A stretch of DNA of 24,143 nt from CAZJAD01 sp964543855. Lineage in GTDB: Bacteria; Electryoneota; RPQS01; DYHQ01. Every line of letters begins with the position of its first letter. Within the stretch, counting starts at the first letter, position 1. The stretch is from assembly GCA_964543855.1 (NCBI GenBank), contig CAZJAD010000027.1, positions 1 to 24,143 on the forward strand, given 5' to 3'. This document shows positions 19,792 to 24,143 of this stretch, one piece after another. Made by a program: the position numbers and the translations under genes. Below the pieces are notes generated by a model, which was not told where the DNA came from, did no database searches, and saw only the letters and a program-made list of their open reading frames with translations.

Positions 19792-21453
19792 TCACTTCAG
19801 GAGCACAAGCTTGCGTGCCGGTGAGGATTGGGTGTTCGTTGACGCACGGGCGAAGTAGACGCCGGACGCGATCGCCCGTCCATCAGAGGCGATGCCAGGC
19901 CAGTAGACGCGGTGGATTCCGCTGGTTGTGAAACGCTCGGTATGCGACCAGATGAGACGGCCGAGCAAGTCGAACACCTCGAGCTTGAAGTCTCCGGGCA
20001 CAGTGACGGAAAGCGGCAGAGTTACTCCCGGGTTGAATGGGTTGGGATAGGGATCGAGAAGAACGAAAGTCTGCGGGATCGGCGATGGCGCATGAGGTCT
20101 GTCTGTTCCTGCGGGTGGCTCGAGGAGCCACGGGATGAACCGTACGCAGTCGCCCGCCGCATTGCCCAAGCCGTCGGGGTTTAGAACTGGGTGGTGAGGG
20201 CCGCTCGGGTGCCCCCAGAAGTTCTCGATGGCATCGACGGCACGGTGGAGTGGATCGACCAAGATCTCACCGCCGACAGCGAGGGAATCATTGAACTCGA
20301 TGATGTTTCGCCGCATTAAGACATGGCTGGGCTGAATACAGGCCAGGGCGCCCGCGCCAGCGGGCGATGTTGCTTGGTTGCTCTCGAAGTAGTTTCCGAC
20401 GAACTCGGCCAACCATAGACCCCCGGCGCATACCGCACCACCATAACCGCCGACATTGCCGACGAAGGAGTTCTGGTAGATATACTGGTAGGCCTCGCGA
20501 CCACTGCCGAAAAGCCCCCCGGCATTTTCGGTCACGGAGTTGTCGTGAATGAAATTCCAGCGAAGCGAGCACGGACCAGTACTACCCAAACCGATCGTGC
20601 ATACGGTTCCTTCATTTTGCCAGATTTCGTTGGAGTCGATGTTGACTTCTGAACCGTTTCCAAAGACGACACAGGAAGAGAGCGGCCCGTACGCTGTATT
20701 GTGATGCACGCGGTTGTCCACGAAGAGGCCAGAGGACGATGCAGCAGTGAAAGCGGAATTTCCTGCGACATAGTTGTGATGGAAGCTGCAATCTCGGATA
20801 CAGAAGTCACAAGAATTCACCCAGCAGACTTCGTACGTGTCATAATGGTAGCAGATCTCGCAACCATGGCACTCGATCGAACCGTATACTGTCGTGAAGG
20901 CGCCACCAAAGGTGGCGAAATTGGCCCTGAACCGGCATTGGCGCACTTTTAGACCTCCGCCGATAAGCACCAAGCCACCACCGGAGAAGACTGGTCCGTT
21001 ATCGACGATGTGGCAGTCGTGAACTGAGACGCGCGACCAGCGGATGGCAATTCCCCCACCGTTGCGCGTATCCGGGAATTCCTCAAGCTTGATTCCCTGA
21101 CCGCCAGTAATTGTGAAGCCGACGACTTGCGACAGAGTGTCGGGCTGGTCGCAAATGTAGAGCGTAGAGGCTGAATCGGGATTTCCGGCGTCCGAACCGT
21201 CTATGATTGTCCAGGAGACATAAGCGGTATCACCGGTCGTGAGCGTGAGAGAGCCCAGCGCGAGGGCTTTGCCCTGGAAGGTAAGGTTTTCATAGTAGGT
21301 TCCCGGAGAGACCAAAACGGTGTCTCCGGTTCGAGCAGCGTTAATCGCGTCCTGAATCGTGTCGAAGTCCTCGGGAACGCGATGGATCGTTGCCGACAGG
21401 CACCGTGGCACGGCAAGTGCGAAAGCCAGCAGCAAGATATGTTGACTTCTCAT
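19792..21453 (-). CDS. Secreted parallel beta-helix protein with C-terminal sorting domain
   Basis: This 553-residue protein has a signal peptide (HILLLAFALAVPRCLS). It continues with a pectate-lyase-like right-handed beta helix (about 25-430; DTIQDAINAARTGDTVLVSPGTYYENL, then repeated NGGGIAI, SGGGL, NxIxxN rungs) and a C-terminal Ig-like sorting domain: YPNPFNPGVTLPL, VFDLLGRLIW, GRAIASGVYFAR and the final KLVLLK. Such tails direct proteins through type IX-like secretion or attach them to the surface in FCB bacteria. Helices of this kind often bind or cleave polysaccharide, but no catalytic set is evident. Residues 195-222 hold seven cysteines, unusual for this family. It lies 156 bases downstream of the subtilase gene. 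Confidence 0.9.
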   Translation of the reverse strand: MRSQHILLLAFALAVPRCLSATIHRVPEDFDTIQDAINAARTGDTVLVSPGTYYENLTFQGKALALGSLTLTTGDTAYVSWTIIDGSDAGNPDSASTLYICDQPDTLSQVVGFTITGGQGIKLEEFPDTRNGGGIAIRWSRVSVHDCHIVDNGPVFSGGGLVLIGGGLKVRQCRFRANFATFGGAFTTVYGSIECHGCEICYHYDTYEVCWVNSCDFCIRDCSFHHNYVAGNSAFTAASSSGLFVDNRVHHNTAYGPLSSCVVFGNGSEVNIDSNEIWQNEGTVCTIGLGSTGPCSLRWNFIHDNSVTENAGGLFGSGREAYQYIYQNSFVGNVGGYGGAVCAGGLWLAEFVGNYFESNQATSPAGAGALACIQPSHVLMRRNIIEFNDSLAVGGEILVDPLHRAVDAIENFWGHPSGPHHPVLNPDGLGNAAGDCVRFIPWLLEPPAGTDRPHAPSPIPQTFVLLDPYPNPFNPGVTLPLSVTVPGDFKLEVFDLLGRLIWSHTERFTTSGIHRVYWPGIASDGRAIASGVYFARASTNTQSSPARKLVLLK

Positions 21454-21504
21454 CCCCTATTCCCGCCGCAAGCCCTTAGTGAAGAATCCGGTGGTTCCAT
21501 AAGT

Positions 21505-21534
21505 CAGAAGTCCCGACCTATGCCGGGACTTCTG
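21505..21534. repeat. Perfect 11-bp inverted repeat between two exported-protein genes
   Basis: Arms CAGAAGTCCCG and CGGGACTTCTG around an 8-base loop, in the spacer between subtilase and beta-helix genes. No T-run follows on either strand, so it is either an RNA processing or attenuation hairpin or a protein site, rather than a standard terminator. Confidence 0.65.
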
Positions 21535-21609
21535 TGGATCCGATCCATCCTGCCGCGTCGACCGATTGGTCGAAGAGTCGCCGCAGCAGGAGCATTATGG
21601 AAAAAGGAT

Positions 21610-23550
21610 TCACCGGATGACCGTTGAACTGCGAACCTGATAGAATTTGAGGTCACTTCTCAGCACGGCTCCACGGTCGACATATTGAGTCTGTGTCGTC
21701 AGGCGCTCCAGATGTGTAAAAGAGCCGGTTGGGTCTGACGAGCTGTAGACGGCGTAAGTTGGGGCGCCCGTATTCGTCCAGTAGAGCATGATATCGTTTT
21801 CGTGCCGATATGCGACGACGACGGGAGTGTCATAACCCGGTAGCAAGCCACTCCCGGCTTCGGCGATTCTGAAATTGGCGTCCGACAAATCAAAGACCGC
21901 GGGAGCCAACTGGCTCATGATCCGCACGCGCGCTCGCGTCGTGGGCGGTCCGGTTACAGTGATCGGTATGGCATTCGATATCGGCGTACCGCTGTAGATG
22001 TCCTCCCAGACTCCATCGGGGAACTGGCGGTTCAAGCTAACGAGTATCCCTCCCTGCATGAGGTCGGTCTCCCAAGTGACGGTGGCTGTATCCCCCACAA
22101 CCCACCGTTCTCCTCCGTTGGGCGATGTGAGTGTGTAACTGCCGGTGTTGAGCAAGGCCAAATAGAGATTCGTACGGCCTGAACCCAGCAATCCGTCAAA
22201 ATTGGGGTTCTCACCTGAGATGTCGTCGACACCTGCCAGCAGTGCCGCGGTGACCTGTTCGCGTGTCCAGGTCGGCCGCTGGGATTGCACGAGGGCTGTG
22301 GCGCCGGTGAGCATTGCCGATGCCATCGATGTGCCGCCCTGGTGGGCGTAGGTGTTCGTGTAATGATTGGAATAGGTGGAATAGATGGAATGGCCGGGAG
22401 CGCAGATGTCGACCCAAGCGCCGTAGTTGGAGACGCGGGTTTTCTTGTCATTGTTGTCCACGGCTGCCACATCGATGCAATCACCGCGCGTATTCAAATA
22501 GTACGGGCTGTCGTCATTGCTATTGCCGGCCGCGACACAGAAGATGATTCCATCGTTGATGGCATTGGTGACCGCGGCTCCGAATCCTCCTGAGTTGCTG
22601 GATGTCCACGCACAACTGAAGACCGTTACGCCCTTCTGGCGTCCGTACTCGATGGCCTGGGCCGCATAGTCCATCGCCACATAACCGTTACCATCCGCTC
22701 CCATCCAGCCGATGCGAAGCGCCATGATGCGTGCGCCCTCCGCCCCGGACCCGCCGCCTGCGATTCCGGAGATGCCCGTGGCGTTGTTAAGCACGGCAGC
22801 CGCCGTTCCGGCTATGTGCGTTCCGTGACCGACGAAGTCGGTCGGCTCATTGTCCGTGAAGCGGCCATCCTCCCCGGGATAGACCATCTCAAAGACGATG
22901 AAATCCCACCCGTGGTAGTCGTCTATGTAGCCGTTGTTGTCCTCATCGAGGCCGGGGTCTCCATACAGTTCGGCCTCGTTTATCCAGATATTTGCGGCCA
23001 AGTCGGGATGCTCATACTGGACACCGGTGTCCATGAGCCCGATAATCGCGTCGGCACTCCCCCTCTGGAGATCCCAGGCTTCGGGAGCGTCAATGTCGTG
23101 GTCGGCGGTCGTCTGCCGCAGATACCATTGATAGATGTACGCCGGATCATTGGGGTTGAAGCAAACCTGGTGCACTCCAACCGGCTCTACGTGTTCGACC
23201 GCGACGGCCTTGGCGAAATCCGAGAGCACTTCCTCCGACATCGTGTTGGGTTCCAGCCAGAAGCGCCAGTAGGTGGCGAGGTCTCGGGAATCGGGATGAT
23301 CTGAGAGGGAAGCCGCCGGAAAGAGCCGCTCCACCTTCACAACTCCCCACCTTTGATTCAATTGAGTGAGTTCAGGGTCCGCCAGAATGACGCGATGGCC
23401 GCTGACGGTCGGCGAGAGGTCGGCTGACTCCGGCCATGTCCGGACGATCAGCCGATCGTTGGCGTAGGTTACGGTTGGATCAAGATACCGAGCGTGTACC
23501 GTAGAGACAATTCCCAATCCGAGGAAAAACAAAGGGATCAAGCGCCGCAT
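21610..23550 (-). CDS. Secreted subtilisin-like serine protease (S8)
   Basis: This protein of 646 residues has a signal peptide (MRRLIPLFFLGLGIVSTVHA), a propeptide-like region to about 140, and an S8 catalytic domain with the full triad: D174 in LMDTGVQ, H242 in GHGTHIAG, oxyanion N343 in AAGNSN and S408 in GGTSMASAM. DEDNNGYIDD (202-211) looks like a calcium loop. After it come a Kre9/KNH-type Ig-like domain (TSPNGGERWVVGD to SDANFRI) and a fibronectin-like end (YWTNTGAPTYAVYSSSD). Unlike the neighbouring beta-helix protein it lacks the NPFNP sorting tail. AAGGAGG seven bases before the ATG fixes the start. It probably degrades proteins outside the cell. Confidence 0.95.
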   Translation of the reverse strand: MRRLIPLFFLGLGIVSTVHARYLDPTVTYANDRLIVRTWPESADLSPTVSGHRVILADPELTQLNQRWGVVKVERLFPAASLSDHPDSRDLATYWRFWLEPNTMSEEVLSDFAKAVAVEHVEPVGVHQVCFNPNDPAYIYQWYLRQTTADHDIDAPEAWDLQRGSADAIIGLMDTGVQYEHPDLAANIWINEAELYGDPGLDEDNNGYIDDYHGWDFIVFEMVYPGEDGRFTDNEPTDFVGHGTHIAGTAAAVLNNATGISGIAGGGSGAEGARIMALRIGWMGADGNGYVAMDYAAQAIEYGRQKGVTVFSCAWTSSNSGGFGAAVTNAINDGIIFCVAAGNSNDDSPYYLNTRGDCIDVAAVDNNDKKTRVSNYGAWVDICAPGHSIYSTYSNHYTNTYAHQGGTSMASAMLTGATALVQSQRPTWTREQVTAALLAGVDDISGENPNFDGLLGSGRTNLYLALLNTGSYTLTSPNGGERWVVGDTATVTWETDLMQGGILVSLNRQFPDGVWEDIYSGTPISNAIPITVTGPPTTRARVRIMSQLAPAVFDLSDANFRIAEAGSGLLPGYDTPVVVAYRHENDIMLYWTNTGAPTYAVYSSSDPTGSFTHLERLTTQTQYVDRGAVLRSDLKFYQVRSSTVIR

Positions 23551-23922
23551 TCAAGCCCTCCTTACCTCCCCAATCATGCGGAACGTCGTACAGGCAGGTC
23601 GCTGTACGCCTCACCATATATCTATCATACCAATCTTAAATTTACTAATCTTTGACCTTCAATGCAAGTTTTTCGACACAAAACTTCGAATTGAGTTTCC
23701 GTCATTGTCAGATTGGAATTAACCGCGGGTGTGCTGTAATCTATTGCATTTCTTAGAACACATAGTGTTGGTGACCCAGACGCACCTTCGGCGGCGTGTC
23801 TTTAGGAGGTTTCTGGTCGGGTCACGCCTCTTACTTGCGAGTCATTCTCTCGGGTGAGACAGCGACAATCCGGCGCTCGAACCGGTGACCTCGGGATGAC
23901 CGGGTACTCGAAGCCCGACGAG
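23551..23922. other. Intergenic region with a possible structured element
   Basis: There is no gene here. The first 200 bases are AT-rich and probably hold the subtilase promoter; TTGCAT, 17 bases, TAAATT on the minus strand is a weak candidate. At 23771-23825 an outer stem GTGACCC/GGGTCAC encloses an inner AGAC/GTCT stem-loop with a TTCG-type loop. At 23870-23885 there is a CCGG...CCGG hairpin that resembles a tRNA T arm, but no cloverleaf can be built around it. Confidence 0.5.
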
Positions 23923-23962
23923 AAAAAAGACAGGAGCAGCCCCGAGGGGTGCTCCCTCCTGT
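23923..23962 (-). terminator. Terminator of the lptG-like gene
   Basis: On the minus strand ACAGGAG...GCACCCC pairs with GGGGCTGCTCCTGT across TC with a small bulge, followed by CTTTTTTC, 30 bases after the stop of the permease gene. Confidence 0.8.
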
Positions 23963-23991
23963 AATCTGTCCGCAGAAAGTGGTGACCTGCT

Positions 23992-24143
23992 CTACTTGCG
24001 GACCGAGAGCATGAGCACGGCACCGAGAACGGCAAAGACGATGTTGCCTCCCCACGCGGCGATTTCTGGGGGAATCGCCCCGTTGTAACCGAGCACTTTG
24101 CCAACCTGCATCAGGCCGAAGTAGACAAAACAGACGAGCAGCC
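23992..24143 (-). CDS. C-terminus of LptF/LptG-family lipopolysaccharide export permease, partial
   Basis: The last 49 residues run in from the window edge: LLVCFVYFGLMQVGKVLGYN, then GAIPPEIAAWGGNIVFAVLG and AVLMLSVRK. The pattern of a membrane helix, an LG..G.(I/L)PP..AAW.(P)N loop and a final membrane helix with a basic end is that of YjgP/YjgQ (LptF/LptG) permeases, which with LptB extract lipopolysaccharide from the inner membrane. LptF and LptG cannot be told apart from this piece. The gene is the last of its operon, as the terminator after it shows. Confidence 0.8.
   Translation of the reverse strand, partial: LLVCFVYFGLMQVGKVLGYNGAIPPEIAAWGGNIVFAVLGAVLMLSVRK

Noticed and set aside
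23870..23885. CCGG TTCGAGC-type hairpin as a tRNA gene
   Set aside because: It looks like a T arm, but no acceptor, D or anticodon arm of proper length can be paired around it on either strand.

Overview
The window looks like a chromosomal scaffold from an uncultivated Gram-negative-type bacterium. It has about 55-60% GC by eye and three 100-N scaffold gaps. An outer membrane is implied by the C-terminus of an LptF/LptG-family lipopolysaccharide permease, by a beta-barrel remnant, and by a beta-helix protein ending in a NPFNP / GR..ASGVYF-type (FlgD-like, T9SS type A) sorting domain. Such tails are typical of the FCB superphylum and related candidate phyla (Zixibacteria, KSB1, Eisenbacteria and similar); the exact phylum is inference. 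Against this bacterial background sit two archaeal-flavoured pieces: a HMG-CoA synthase / thiolase / DUF35 set and a fused ADP-forming acyl-CoA synthetase.

Layout. Positions 1-2907 hold a minus-strand operon of archaeal-type HMG-CoA synthase, thiolase and a DUF35 OB-fold protein, plus the first codons of one more gene. Positions 3033-5544 hold a PAP2-like phosphatase, an exported protein of lower GC, the C-terminal remnant of an outer-membrane barrel gene and a DUF1003 membrane protein. Positions 5674-12108 form a long minus-strand run: ADP-forming acyl-CoA synthetase, recJ, two related exported proteins, a transthyretin-like exported protein and an atypical SDR. Positions 12163-13200 are a low-GC exported-protein gene between two 110-bp direct repeats. 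Next come rnpB, a repeat-dense spacer, an RNase HI-family gene, a coiled-coil zinc-ribbon gene and a CAT-anticodon tRNA. Then follow a possible papain-like hydrolase, divergent nadB, and a small membrane protein overlapping the nadB 3' end. An ECF sigma / anti-sigma pair, the beta-helix protein, a subtilase and the lptG-like end close the window.

How the genes work together. HMG-CoA synthase, thiolase and DUF35 protein would make HMG-CoA from acetyl-CoA with channelling of acetoacetyl-CoA, the entry to the mevalonate route. The acyl-CoA synthetase links acyl-CoA pools to ATP. nadB starts NAD synthesis. The ECF pair probably senses the envelope, and the beta-helix protein and subtilase are exported products.

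The most unusual material is non-coding. A family of at least eight short intergenic hairpins shares one architecture (CCG, 8-nt arm, 3-4 nt loop, 8-nt arm, one bulged base, CGG), while the arm sequences change together so that pairing is kept. They sit with other hairpin types in mosaics between genes, one of them inside the HMG-CoA operon, one beside a truncated gene and one at the -35 position of rnpB. No transposase or REP-associated tyrosine transposase is visible here.
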